64,000 nt of DNA from Mycolicibacterium sp. CBMA 226 (GTDB taxonomy: Bacteria > Actinomycetota > Actinomycetes > Mycobacteriales > Mycobacteriaceae), in contig NZ_VTGY01000025.1 of the NCBI RefSeq assembly GCF_009729075.1, forward strand, positions 1 to 64,000. Direction: 5' to 3'. The notes under the pieces are model-generated. The model was not told the DNA's origin. It searched no databases and saw only the letters and a program-made list of their open reading frames with translations. Positions 52,629 to 61,418 of the stretch are shown piece after piece; positions within the stretch are counted from its first letter, which is position 1; every line of letters begins with the position of its first letter. The translations under genes and the position numbers were made by a program.

Positions 52629-54098
52629 CTAGTCGGCGAACCGCTCGCGAAGTCGTTCGCGCAGCACCTGTTTGGCGATCTTGCCGTTGGTCGTGAGGGG
52701 CAGCGCGTCGAGGAAGGCGACATGCCGGGGGCGCTTGAACGCCGCGATGCGTTCGCGCACATGCGCGATGAGGGCGTCGGCATCCGGCTCCGTGCCGGCA
52801 ACCGGTACGACGACCGCACAGATGGCCTCGCCCCAGTAGGGATCGGGAACACCCACGACCGCAACCTGATCCACATCCGGATGGGAGGACAGGACGTCTT
52901 CGACTTCCCGTGAGGAGACGTTCTCACCGCCGGTGATGATGATGTCTTTCAGCCGGTCGGACACCACCAGCCGGCCCTCGTCATCGAGATATCCGACGTC
53001 GCCGGTGTGTAGCCAGCCGTCGTCGGTCGCCGCCGTATCGGGCCAGTACCGAACTGCCACTTGGTCCCCGCGAACCAGGATTTCGCCGTTCGGGGCGATC
53101 CGGATCTCCACATCGGCGTGGGGACGGCCGGCAGTCGCGAGTGCGGCGGTGTCACCGGCAGCGCCCGCACGATGGTCGTCGGGGCCGAGAAACGTGACGT
53201 TGCCGCCGGTTTCGGTCATTCCGTAGCCCTGATGGAATCCGACGTCGAGGCGGTCGAGGGCGCGGCGCAGCAGGTCGGCCGGGATCGCTGACGAGCCGTA
53301 GGCGATGTCGCGTAGTGACGGCAGGTCGGTGCCGGTCTCGTCGAGATGGGCCAGCAGGCTGTGCAGCATGGTCGGGGCCAGAGAACACGAGGTCACCTGA
53401 TACCGGTTCACGGCGGCGGCAAAGGCATCGGGCCGGAAGGCGGCCACTGGCAGCACCGTCGAATGTGCGGCGTGGTGTACCAGCATGTTGTACCCGGCGA
53501 TGTGGCACATGGGGAATGGCAGCAGATAGACGCCGCCTGGACGGACCGATCTGCCGGCGATACTGCCCCGGACCGCCGCGGTGATCGAACGATGGGTGTG
53601 GACAACGCCTTTCGGTGTCCCCGTCGATCCACTGGTGAAGAGCAGCCACACCGGGTCGTCCGGGTCCGGCTCGTCGGGCAGGGAATGGCCCGATGAGTGC
53701 ATTGCCGCAGTCCACCGTTCGTCGTCGAACGAGATCGTGTCAGTGCGGTTCAGCGGATCCAGGTAGCGGGCGTCACCCAGGACCAGGGCGGGTGTCGCAG
53801 TGGCCAGTTGCGCGACATGCTCAGCGGCGCTGAGCCGCTGATTGATCAGCGCGAGGAGGCATCCGGCACGGGGCACCGCGTAGTAGAGCGTTGCATAGTC
53901 GGGGCTGTTGTCAGCGATTACCGCGATTCGGTCGCCCCGGGTGGTTCGGGATGCGATCCAGGCGGCGACCGCCGTGATCGAGCGGTCGAATTGCCCGAAC
54001 GTCGTGACGGTGCCGTCTTCGGCGATGAGGGCCGGCCTCTCGGGCGCGGCGGCAGCGGCTTCGGACACCAGGTGATGGAGCAATGCACCGTGCCCCAC
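52629..54098 (-). CDS. AMP-dependent acyl-CoA synthetase/ligase
   Basis: A 489-residue adenylate-forming enzyme with LLFTSGSTGTPKGVVHTH, YGMTETGGN, HTGDVGYLDDEGR and lysine motif LPLTTNGKIAKQV. It begins with GTG at 54098. It stands alone, convergent with the DUF2127 gene. As for its relatives, it activates a carboxylic acid with ATP and CoA; nothing nearby points to a substrate. Confidence 0.92.
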   Translation of the reverse strand: MGHGALLHHLVSEAAAAAPERPALIAEDGTVTTFGQFDRSITAVAAWIASRTTRGDRIAVIADNSPDYATLYYAVPRAGCLLALINQRLSAAEHVAQLATATPALVLGDARYLDPLNRTDTISFDDERWTAAMHSSGHSLPDEPDPDDPVWLLFTSGSTGTPKGVVHTHRSITAAVRGSIAGRSVRPGGVYLLPFPMCHIAGYNMLVHHAAHSTVLPVAAFRPDAFAAAVNRYQVTSCSLAPTMLHSLLAHLDETGTDLPSLRDIAYGSSAIPADLLRRALDRLDVGFHQGYGMTETGGNVTFLGPDDHRAGAAGDTAALATAGRPHADVEIRIAPNGEILVRGDQVAVRYWPDTAATDDGWLHTGDVGYLDDEGRLVVSDRLKDIIITGGENVSSREVEDVLSSHPDVDQVAVVGVPDPYWGEAICAVVVPVAGTEPDADALIAHVRERIAAFKRPRHVAFLDALPLTTNGKIAKQVLRERLRERFAD

Positions 54099-54226
54099 GA
54101 CGCCTCCCGTGTCTCGGCCTGACCGTTCGCCTCACGCTACCAGTCTCGGTGATCGGATAATTCTCCGTCCCAAGGGCTTTGGCCGCGCCTTCAGTCGGTG
54201 TGTAGGGCGAGAACGAGCTTTCCGCG

Positions 54227-54246
54227 GACGTGCGGTGCCGCACGTC
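54227..54246. promoter_or_regulatory. perfect GC-rich palindrome upstream of the kinase gene
   Basis: GACGTGCGG and CCGCACGTC are perfect 9-base arms around a 2-base centre. It lies 37 bases before the kinase ATG at 54284 and upstream of a TAGTGT -10 (54271-54276). A repressor site is the likely reading; a hairpin in RNA is less likely because it would precede the transcript start. Confidence 0.45.
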
Positions 54247-54283
54247 TTCGACTTGGGCGGGTCGAGCGGCTAGTGTCCGCGAC

Positions 54284-54919
54284 ATGGCCACATTGACGGA
54301 CGATGTCGCCCGGCTGCTCGACGAGCGGCCGGGTCGCGTCGTCGTCGGTCTGACCGGACCGCCGGGTGTCGGCAAGTCGACGGCGGCCGCCCGCATCGTC
54401 GGTGAATTCAATTCCGCCCAGCGCGATTTCGCTGCCCTGCTGCCGATGGATGGATTTCATCTCGCCAATGCGCAGCTGGCGCGGCTCGGCCGCAAGGGGC
54501 GCAAGGGGGCGCCGGACACGTTTGATGCGGCCGGCTTCCTGGTATCGCTGGCTCGGGTGCGCGACGCCTATCGAACCGCGGATGTCTATGTGCCGCAGTT
54601 CGACCGGGCGATCGAAGAATCGATCGCCGCCGGGCTGGTTGTGCCGGCGGCGGCCCGGCTGGTGGTCACGGAGGGTAATTATCTTGCGCTGCCGGCCAGC
54701 GGCTTTTCGGGCGCACGGGAGCTGATCGACCGCCTGTACTACCTCAGGGACGATGACGATGTGCGGCGGAAGCGACTGCTCGCGCGCCACATCGCTGGCG
54801 GGCGGAGTCTGATCGCGGCAGAGCACTGGGTGCGTGCCGTCGACGAGCCGAACGCGCGGCTGATCGCCGAGACCGAAGGTCGATGTGACCGGGTGTTGGA
54901 TGCGGGTGCCGCGTCGTGA
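54284..54919 (+). CDS. P-loop nucleoside/pantothenate-type kinase
   Basis: A 211-residue ATPase with Walker A GPPGVGKST at about residues 25-33, MDGFHLANAQL after strand 2 and VTEGNYLAL, the pattern of the uridine kinase/pantothenate kinase/phosphoribulokinase superfamily. ATG at 54284 is preceded seven bases upstream by TAGTGT, giving a probable leaderless mRNA. It is convergent with the AraC gene. The phosphorylated substrate cannot be decided. Confidence 0.88.
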   Translation: MATLTDDVARLLDERPGRVVVGLTGPPGVGKSTAAARIVGEFNSAQRDFAALLPMDGFHLANAQLARLGRKGRKGAPDTFDAAGFLVSLARVRDAYRTADVYVPQFDRAIEESIAAGLVVPAAARLVVTEGNYLALPASGFSGARELIDRLYYLRDDDDVRRKRLLARHIAGGRSLIAAEHWVRAVDEPNARLIAETEGRCDRVLDAGAAS

Positions 54920-54928
54920 CCGCGAGTC

Positions 54929-55789
54929 CTACCTGGAGTCGTGCAGCGATCGGGCGGTCTCTGCCGTCCGGCGTCGGTAGCCGGACGGTGATTCCCCACT
55001 GAACTGGGTGAAGCAGCGGGTGAATGCGCTGAGGCTCTCGAAGCCGACCGCCGTGGCGGTGGCCTGCACCGATCGTCCCGGCTCTGTCAGCAATGCCATC
55101 GCCCGGAGCATCCGGGCGTTGAGAAGGTAAGTCCGCCAAGATAATCCGATGGACTCCCGGAACAGCCGGCGCAGCGTACGTTCGGATACCGAGACTGCGC
55201 GGCTCACCTGTTCGGCCGTTGCCGAGTCCAGATGTTCTTTTGTGTAGGCCATTGCCGCAGCAACGATCGGGTGCTCGGAACTCGGTAGGCTCAGCGGCGC
55301 TTCGTGGTCCAGCGCCTCGGAGACGAGATGCGCCAGCGTGCGAAAGAAACCGTCCGATACGGCGTCACCGTGGGGCCGGTCGATGGGCCACCGCAGGGCA
55401 TAGATCATCATCTCGCGGATCAGTGGCGAAACGGCGATGATGCGTGCCCGATCCGACCGGTCGGAGATCAGGTCCCGGTCGAACATCACCGCAACGGTCT
55501 TCACGTCCGCGTTCATCACCGCCTGATGGGGTAGACCCGCCGGTATCCAGGCGGCCTGTTGCGGTGGCAGTAGATAGTGGGCCACATCGGTTTCCACCTC
55601 GACCAGGCCGTGCAGTGCGTATTCGATCTGGTGGACTTCGTGTGAGTGCCAGCCGGTGATCAGCGTGTCGCCCTCGTAGAGGTAGCTGCCGCCGAGGGCG
55701 TGTCCGCCCCGGCGCAGTTCGATCACCGGCCGACCGGGCAAGTTGGCCGTTTGGGATAAACCTCTGTCCGAAAGTGCAGAGACGGTCAC
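54929..55789 (-). CDS. AraC-family transcriptional regulator
   Basis: A 286-residue regulator with an N-terminal cupin (GWHSHEVHQIEYALHGLVEVE, PPQQAAWIPAGLPHQ) and two C-terminal helix-turn-helix motifs (ATAEQVSRAVSVSERTLRRL and VQATATAVGFESLSAFTRCF). GTG at 55789 is the first start that fits the cupin and leaves room for a promoter; the longer open frame covers the divergent gene's repeats. It is divergent from the amidohydrolase gene and likely controls it in response to a small ligand. Confidence 0.9.
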   Translation of the reverse strand: MTVSALSDRGLSQTANLPGRPVIELRRGGHALGGSYLYEGDTLITGWHSHEVHQIEYALHGLVEVETDVAHYLLPPQQAAWIPAGLPHQAVMNADVKTVAVMFDRDLISDRSDRARIIAVSPLIREMMIYALRWPIDRPHGDAVSDGFFRTLAHLVSEALDHEAPLSLPSSEHPIVAAAMAYTKEHLDSATAEQVSRAVSVSERTLRRLFRESIGLSWRTYLLNARMLRAMALLTEPGRSVQATATAVGFESLSAFTRCFTQFSGESPSGYRRRTAETARSLHDSR

Positions 55790-55835
55790 GCCTATAGACG
55801 GTACTACTAGGGCAGGCAGGCGTGGACGTGAGGAT

Positions 55836-55889
55836 GCCGCGGACGTGAGGAGCAGGAGGATCGCCGCGGACGTGAGGAGCAGGAGGATC
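55836..55889 (+). repeat. 27-base tandem duplication covering the ribosome-binding region
   Basis: Two exact copies of a 27-base unit (55836-55862 and 55863-55889), each containing GAGGAGCAGGAGGA. A partial third copy (GTGGACGTGAGGATG) precedes them. The second copy provides the Shine-Dalgarno sequence for the amidohydrolase GTG at 55893. Because the unit is 27 bases, the frame is not changed. Slippage in this unit could vary leader length. Confidence 0.9.
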
Positions 55890-55892
55890 AAC

Positions 55893-57155
55893 GTGAAGAC
55901 CGACGACCTGATTCTGGTGAGCATCGATGACCATGTCGTGGAGCCTCCCGACATGTTCGTCAACCATGTCCCGGACAAGTACAAGCCCGAGGCGCCGATC
56001 GTCGTCACCGACGACAAGGGCGTCGACCAGTGGATGTATCAGGGCCGTCCGCAAGGGGTGAGCGGGCTGAACGCCGTGGTGTCCTGGCCGGCCGAGGAAT
56101 GGGGCCGCGACCCCGCCGGCTTCGCGGAGATGCGCCCGGGGGTCTACGACGTGCATGAGCGGGTGCGCGACATGAACCGCAACGGCATCCTCGCGTCGAT
56201 GTGTTTCCCGACGTTCACCGGCTTCTCCGCCCGGCACCTCAACATGCACCGCGAAGAGGCCACCCTCGTGATGGTGTCCGCTTACAACGACTGGCACATC
56301 GATGAGTGGGCCGGCTCCTACCCGGACCGGTTCATCCCGATCGCGATTATGCCGACGTGGAATCCCGAGGCGATGTGTCGCGAGATCCGCCGGGTGGCCG
56401 CCAAGGGCTGCCGCGCGGTGACGATGCCCGAGCTGCCGCACCTGGAGGGCCTGCCCAGCTACTTCGACGAGAATTACTGGGACCCCGTGTTTCGGACCCT
56501 GTCCGAGGAGAACGTGGTGATGTGTCTGCACATCGGCACCGGCTTCGGCGCGATCTCGATGGCCAAGGATGCCCCGATCGACAATCTGATCATCCTCGCC
56601 ACGCAGGTGTCGGCGATGTGCGCCCAGGACTTGTTGTGGGGCCCGGCAATGCGCAACTACCCGGACCTCAAATTCGCGTTCTCCGAGGGCGGCATCGGTT
56701 GGATTCCGTTCTATCTGGATCGCAGCGACCGGCACTACACCAACCAGAAGTGGCTGCGCCGCGACTTCGGGGACAAGCTGCCCAGTGATGTCTTCCGCGA
56801 ACACTCGCTGGCCTGTTACGTCACCGACAAGACGTCGCTGAAGCTGCGGCACGAGATCGGCATCGACATCATCGCCTGGGAGTGTGACTACCCGCACTCG
56901 GATTGCTTCTGGCCTGACGCCCCGGAGCAGGTGCTGGCCGAGCTGAACGCCGCGGGCGCCTCGGACTCGGACATCAACAAGATCACGTGGGAGAACTCCT
57001 GCCGGTTCTTCGGCTGGGAGCCGTTCAAGCTGACCCCGCGTGCGGAGGCAACAGCGGGTGCCCTGCGCGCCAAGGCCACTGACGTCGACGTGTCGATCAG
57101 GCCGCGCGCCGAGTGGGCCCGGTTGTACGAACAGAAGCAGATGACCCACACCTGA
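55893..57155 (+). CDS. amidohydrolase family protein (ACMSD-like fold)
   Basis: A 420-residue metal-dependent hydrolase of the amidohydrolase_2 group. The N-terminal SIDDHVVEPPDMF gives the DxH-like metal motif, and later HIGTGFG, FAFSEGGIGWIP and WECDYPHSDCFWPDAPEQ supply His and Asp ligands. Relatives decarboxylate or hydrolyse ring-derived acids. GTG at 55893 was chosen because AGGAGG lies six bases upstream; translation could also start earlier through the repeats, which stay in frame. Divergent from an AraC regulator. Confidence 0.9.
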   Translation: MKTDDLILVSIDDHVVEPPDMFVNHVPDKYKPEAPIVVTDDKGVDQWMYQGRPQGVSGLNAVVSWPAEEWGRDPAGFAEMRPGVYDVHERVRDMNRNGILASMCFPTFTGFSARHLNMHREEATLVMVSAYNDWHIDEWAGSYPDRFIPIAIMPTWNPEAMCREIRRVAAKGCRAVTMPELPHLEGLPSYFDENYWDPVFRTLSEENVVMCLHIGTGFGAISMAKDAPIDNLIILATQVSAMCAQDLLWGPAMRNYPDLKFAFSEGGIGWIPFYLDRSDRHYTNQKWLRRDFGDKLPSDVFREHSLACYVTDKTSLKLRHEIGIDIIAWECDYPHSDCFWPDAPEQVLAELNAAGASDSDINKITWENSCRFFGWEPFKLTPRAEATAGALRAKATDVDVSIRPRAEWARLYEQKQMTHT

Positions 57156-57209
57156 ACCGGCCCCGCCGGATCAGGTGACGACGATTCTGCGAACTGGGCG
57201 GCGCTGAGC

Positions 57210-58334
57210 TCAGCCCCGGGTCAGTTTGGCGTAGCGGGTCACGTGGTGGTCGGTCGAGCCGTATTCGTACTGCACGGCCGTGAGCCTCTTGAAGTAGTGG
57301 CCGATGGCGAGTTCTTCCGTCATGCCCATGCCGCCGTGCAGCTGCACCGCGTTCTGGCCGATGAATCGCGCAGCACGGCCGATGGTCGCCTTCGCCGCGG
57401 AAACGGAGCGCGCTCGGGTATGTGCGTCGGCACCCAGGTTGAGCATTGCCAGATAGACCGCGGACACGGACTGCTCGAGCTCCATGTGCATGTCGACCAT
57501 GCGATGCTGCAGCGCTTGGAAGCTGCCGATCGGCTGGCCGAACTGCTGGCGTTGCTTGGCGTATTCGACGGTGTCGGCCAACACCTTTCGCATGTTGCCG
57601 ACGGCTTCGGCGCAGACGGCGGCTGCGCCTTCGTCGCGGGCCTGGGCGATCGACGGCCAGGCTTCGCCTTCGGCAGCGAGTAGTGCGTCGGCCGGCAGCC
57701 GGAGTTCACGGAGTTCCAGATCGGCCGCGCGGCGATCGTCGACGGTGCGATAGCCGTGCACGGTGAGCCCGGCGGGCGTAGTCGTGATGTCGACCAGGAA
57801 CAGCGAGATGCCGTTGGCGGTCCGCGCGGTGATCAGCAGGTGGGTGGCCACCGGTGCGTTCACGACCATGATCTTGTCGCCGGTGAGTACCCAGTCGTCG
57901 CCGTCGCGGGTGGCGGTGGTCTGCACGTCCTTCCACCGGTCGCCGCTCTGAGCCTCGGCCGCGGCAAGTGCGACAACTGCTGTGCCGGTGGCGATTTGCT
58001 CCAATACGGGGGCGGCGGCCGCGCTGCCAGACCGCAGCAGGAGACCGGCGGCGACCACTGCGGTGTCGACGTACGGTTCGATGACCAGTGCATGACCCAG
58101 CGCTTCAGCGATCAGCATGACCTCGACGGGCCCACCGCCGATGCCACCGACTTCCTCCGGCAGCGCGGCGCCGAGAATGCCCAGCTCGTCGGCGAACGCC
58201 TGCCAGATGTCAGGTTGCCAGCCGGGGCCGGATTTCGCTGCCGCCCGGCTGGTTTCGAGGTCGTACCGGCCGGCCAGGAACTTGGACAGGCCGTCGCGGA
58301 GGAGCTCTTGTTCCGCGGAGAAGGTGAAGTCCAT
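57210..58334 (-). CDS. acyl-CoA dehydrogenase
   Basis: A 374-residue acyl-CoA dehydrogenase with a less typical flavin region but clear KQRQQFGQPIGSFQALQHRM and NAVQLHGGMGMTEELAIGHYFKRL. The SEPEAGSD loop is absent; GDKIMVVNAPVATHLL stands at the substrate loop. It follows directly after another acyl-CoA dehydrogenase (stop and start adjacent), as in mycobacterial heteromeric FadE pairs. Convergent with the amidohydrolase. Confidence 0.92.
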   Translation of the reverse strand: MDFTFSAEQELLRDGLSKFLAGRYDLETSRAAAKSGPGWQPDIWQAFADELGILGAALPEEVGGIGGGPVEVMLIAEALGHALVIEPYVDTAVVAAGLLLRSGSAAAAPVLEQIATGTAVVALAAAEAQSGDRWKDVQTTATRDGDDWVLTGDKIMVVNAPVATHLLITARTANGISLFLVDITTTPAGLTVHGYRTVDDRRAADLELRELRLPADALLAAEGEAWPSIAQARDEGAAAVCAEAVGNMRKVLADTVEYAKQRQQFGQPIGSFQALQHRMVDMHMELEQSVSAVYLAMLNLGADAHTRARSVSAAKATIGRAARFIGQNAVQLHGGMGMTEELAIGHYFKRLTAVQYEYGSTDHHVTRYAKLTRG

Positions 58335-59567
58335 CTACAGCCCCAATTCTGCTTTGGCGAGGATATTGCGCTGAATTTCGTTGCTGCCGGCGTAGATCGA
58401 CCCGGCCCGGTCGTTGAAGTACCGCAGTGGTGCGACTGCCTGCCACGGCTCGCCGCTGACGTAACCGTCTGGGGGAGGGGTGAATTCGGCCACCGGACCG
58501 CCGGGACGTGTGGCATGCGGTTGGTAGGCGCGGCCACGGGGTCCGGCCGCCTCCATGGCAAGTTCGGTCAATGTCTGGCTCAACTCGGTGGACAGCACCT
58601 TCAACATCGACGACGCAGCGCCGGGATGTCCTCCTCCGGCCAGCGCGGCCAGCACGCGGTATTCGAGGATCTCGAGCACCTCGGTGCGGATCCGCGCGTC
58701 CGCCAGCTTGCGGGAGAACGCGGCATCGTCGAGCAGCAGGCCGCCGTCGGGCCCGGGCGCCTGTGCCGCGGCCGTGGCGATCTCGTCGGCCAGCACCTGC
58801 AGACCCGGCGCGGCGGCGCCACCGCCACGTTCGAACTCGAGCAGATACTTCGCGACGGTCCAGCCGTCGTCGATCTGGCCGATGATGTTGCTCTTGGGAA
58901 CCCGGACCTCGTCGAAGAACACCTGGTTCTGGACCTCCTCGCCGGAGGTCATCACCAACGGCCGGATTTCGATGCCCGGCGTGCTCATGTCGATCAGTAC
59001 GAAGGTGATGCCCTGCTGCTTCTTGGCGCTGCGGGTCGTGCGCACCAGCGCGAACATCCAGTTGGCCTCGGTGGCGTGGGTGGTCCAGATCTTGCTGCCG
59101 GTACACACCAGATCTTCGCCGTCGGACACGGCTGCCATGGTCAGTGCGGCGAGGTCGGAGCCGGCTTCCGGTTCGGAGTAGCCCTGGCAGAAGAACACCT
59201 CGCCGGTCAGGATGCGCGGCAGGAAGTAGTCCTTCTGTGCGGTGGTGCCGAACCGGATGATCGCGTGGGCCACCATCCGGATGCCCATCGGGGACAGCGA
59301 CGGCGCTCCCGCCAGGATCGATTCCCGGCTGAAGATGTAGTGCTGGGTCAAGCTCCAATCGCAGCCGCCGTATTCGACCGGCCAGGCCGGCGCTGCCCAA
59401 CCGCGCTCACGCAGGATGCGCTGCCAGGCGAGGCTCGCGTCGTGATCGCTGTAGACGCTGGTCATCAGGCGACCGGCTTCCTGGATCTCGGGTGTCAGGT
59501 TCTCCTGCAGAAACGTGCGTACTTCATCGCGAAATGCCAGATCACTGGCCGACCAATTGAGGTCCAT
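58335..59567 (-). CDS. acyl-CoA dehydrogenase
   Basis: A 410-residue acyl-CoA dehydrogenase with flavin loop CQGYSEPEAGSDLAALTMAA, substrate loop GSKIWTTHATEANWMFALVR and C-terminal YAGSNEIQRNILAKAELGL. It forms the intact partner of the pair with the 374-residue protein after it. It lies 72 bases downstream of a TetR gene on the same strand. Desaturation of an unusual acyl-CoA is likely. Confidence 0.95.
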   Translation of the reverse strand: MDLNWSASDLAFRDEVRTFLQENLTPEIQEAGRLMTSVYSDHDASLAWQRILRERGWAAPAWPVEYGGCDWSLTQHYIFSRESILAGAPSLSPMGIRMVAHAIIRFGTTAQKDYFLPRILTGEVFFCQGYSEPEAGSDLAALTMAAVSDGEDLVCTGSKIWTTHATEANWMFALVRTTRSAKKQQGITFVLIDMSTPGIEIRPLVMTSGEEVQNQVFFDEVRVPKSNIIGQIDDGWTVAKYLLEFERGGGAAAPGLQVLADEIATAAAQAPGPDGGLLLDDAAFSRKLADARIRTEVLEILEYRVLAALAGGGHPGAASSMLKVLSTELSQTLTELAMEAAGPRGRAYQPHATRPGGPVAEFTPPPDGYVSGEPWQAVAPLRYFNDRAGSIYAGSNEIQRNILAKAELGL

Positions 59568-59639
59568 GCAGACTCCTCTGTCGCTCGGGCTGAGAGCAGC
59601 CTAGCAACAAAGAAGTAAACTTAGTTAGCGATGTGGCGT

Positions 59640-60305
59640 TCAGGTGGTCGTGCGCTCCACGGTGTTGGTTTGTCGCGTGGACACGGCGACCATGAAGTCG
59701 AGGTGATGCTCTAGCGATTCCGGCGTGACGATCGCCGGCATCAGGACACGCCACTGCTGGGTGAATCGGTCCCGTAGGTCCTGGCCGTCGGAGGCAGCGC
59801 TCGACATCAACTCGGCGCCGAGGATCCAGGCCACCAGGGTGTTGGCGACGTCGGCGGGGTTCGCGCCAGCGCGGAGGTCGCCGTCCGTCTCGGCCTGCTT
59901 GATGTCCGAGGTGAACTGGTCGACGAAGTTGACATAGCTGTTCCGCGCGGTCGGATTGAACCCCGCGAACGTGCGCAGCAGCTTGGTCCCCGCCTGGGCG
60001 GTGCGGTTCGTCGCCAGGAGGTCGCTGGTCGTGAAGGTGCCCACGATCAGCGACTCCATCGCATTGTGCTCGGAATCTCGTGCGGACTGGAACACGTTGT
60101 ACAGCAATACCAATGCCTCTTGGATGATGACAGTGGCCAGTGCCTCTTTGGAATCGAAATGGTAGTAGAGAGCGCCCTTGGTCAGTTCGGCGCGTTCGAT
60201 GATGTCAGCCAAACCGGCGGCGGGATAACCGATCTCGTTGATCAAATCGACGGCAGAGTCAATGATCTTGCGTCGGGTCACTTCGGATCGCGGCTGGCGC
60301 CCCAT
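59640..60305 (-). CDS. TetR-family regulator with ScbR-like DNA-binding domain
   Basis: A 221-residue TetR protein. Its N-terminal domain TRRKIIDSAVDLINEIGYPA and LTKGALYYHFDSKEALATVI closely resembles the gamma-butyrolactone receptor (ScbR/ArpA) subgroup of Streptomyces, in which TKGALYFHF-SKE-LA is hallmark. The ligand domain is not recognisable by eye. It precedes the acyl-CoA dehydrogenase pair in the same direction and probably controls it. The region 59609-59628 contains AAGTAAACTT, a small palindrome that could be part of its site. Confidence 0.9.
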   Translation of the reverse strand: MGRQPRSEVTRRKIIDSAVDLINEIGYPAAGLADIIERAELTKGALYYHFDSKEALATVIIQEALVLLYNVFQSARDSEHNAMESLIVGTFTTSDLLATNRTAQAGTKLLRTFAGFNPTARNSYVNFVDQFTSDIKQAETDGDLRAGANPADVANTLVAWILGAELMSSAASDGQDLRDRFTQQWRVLMPAIVTPESLEHHLDFMVAVSTRQTNTVERTTT

Positions 60306-60491
60306 TCGTCGATCACCTTCCGTCAGCGCGCTATCAATGCAGGCCCCCCGGGATTCATCCTAAGGGTGCCATAGCGCCGGCCGTCGATGGTGTCGTTCAT
60401 CCCGCGAGTATGTAAAGTAGCCGAACGGCGAAATCGATCCCTGGCTGTCGGATTGTTGCAGTTCGCCGACGCTCAACTCAGGGAATTCAGG

Positions 60492-61406
60492 TTGGATTGG
60501 GACGCAGAAGTTGACGTGCTGTGCGTCGGCGCCGGTATCGGTGGCCTGGCGACAGCCATTGCCGCGGTCGACGCCGCCGCAGACGTGATGGTGACCGGGG
60601 CACTACACGTCGATGACGGACGCTGGGTGCGCGGCGACGAAGTCCACTGCGCCACTTTGGGCGCCGTCCTCGATGCGCGGATCGACGAGTTCGGGGTACC
60701 GCGCGGGATTGCCGACGAGGATCCCGAGCCGGCTTCCGACGGGCCCGACGAACCCGGCGAGGTCGATTCGGCCGAGCCGGAAACCGGCGGGGAGCTCGAT
60801 GCCACCGCGGTCTATTTCGCCGCGGTGACCGCCGAGGTCGGGGCCGACGCCGGCCTGCAACCAGGGCGCGGCGGGTCGGTGCCGACGCGCACGGTGCGCG
60901 AGCTGACGGAGTCCGAAACCCACACCCGCACCATCGAGACGTTCTACGGCGCGGCACTCCTCGACTGGGCCCGGGTGTGCCTGGACTCCGCCACCGGCGC
61001 GCTCTACAGCACGGTCCGCGGCTGGTCCTCGGAGACCATGCGCGACTCGGCGGGGACGACGCTCCGGCTCGCTTCGCTCGGTGCCATCGACTGGAAGGCC
61101 GGCGACGGGCCGGAGGCGCTGTTCGACTGGCTGTCCGCGGCTGCTGCGGAACGTGACATTGCCGTCAGCCCGGCCAGTACCCTTCGGTCGCTGATCTTCG
61201 AGGACCGTCGCATCATCGGAGCGGAACTGAACACGCCCGACGGCCCGTACCTGGTCCGGGCCCGCCACGGTGTGGTGATCTCGCCCGATTTCCGTGATGG
61301 GGGCGCGTCTGCCGCGGGTGACTCACCGCGGCCGGGGCCTCTCGAGGTCTGCATCGTGGGCCAGGCCGCCGGTAGGTTCGCCCGCGTGGAACTCGTTGCA
61401 CGATAA
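60492..61406 (+). CDS. shortened FAD-binding (KstD/FAD_binding_2-like) protein
   Basis: About 304 residues from a TTG start at 60492. LDWDAEVDVLCVGAGIGGLA gives a GxGxxG nucleotide motif at the very N terminus, as in KstD-like flavoproteins. After that the protein has an acidic low-complexity stretch (DEDPEPASDGPDEPGEVDSA) and only part of the family fold, and it is roughly half the length of 3-ketosteroid dehydrogenases. The frame stays open back to an ATG at 60387, but that sequence does not look conserved. It may be a decayed or minimal flavoprotein. Convergent with the GGDEF/EAL gene, 12 bases apart. Confidence 0.7.
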   Translation: MDWDAEVDVLCVGAGIGGLATAIAAVDAAADVMVTGALHVDDGRWVRGDEVHCATLGAVLDARIDEFGVPRGIADEDPEPASDGPDEPGEVDSAEPETGGELDATAVYFAAVTAEVGADAGLQPGRGGSVPTRTVRELTESETHTRTIETFYGAALLDWARVCLDSATGALYSTVRGWSSETMRDSAGTTLRLASLGAIDWKAGDGPEALFDWLSAAAAERDIAVSPASTLRSLIFEDRRIIGAELNTPDGPYLVRARHGVVISPDFRDGGASAAGDSPRPGPLEVCIVGQAAGRFARVELVAR

Positions 61407-61418
61407 CGCTGTTCGGCG

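Noticed and set aside
55790..56017. N-terminal extension of the AraC protein with a leucine-rich hydrophobic stretch
   Set aside because: The hydrophobic run is the antisense reading of the 27-base tandem repeats and would overlap the amidohydrolase gene.
57203..57214. GCTGAGCTCAGC palindrome as a terminator between convergent genes
   Set aside because: It has no loop and no T-run and overlaps the stop codon of the dehydrogenase gene, so a functional hairpin is doubtful.
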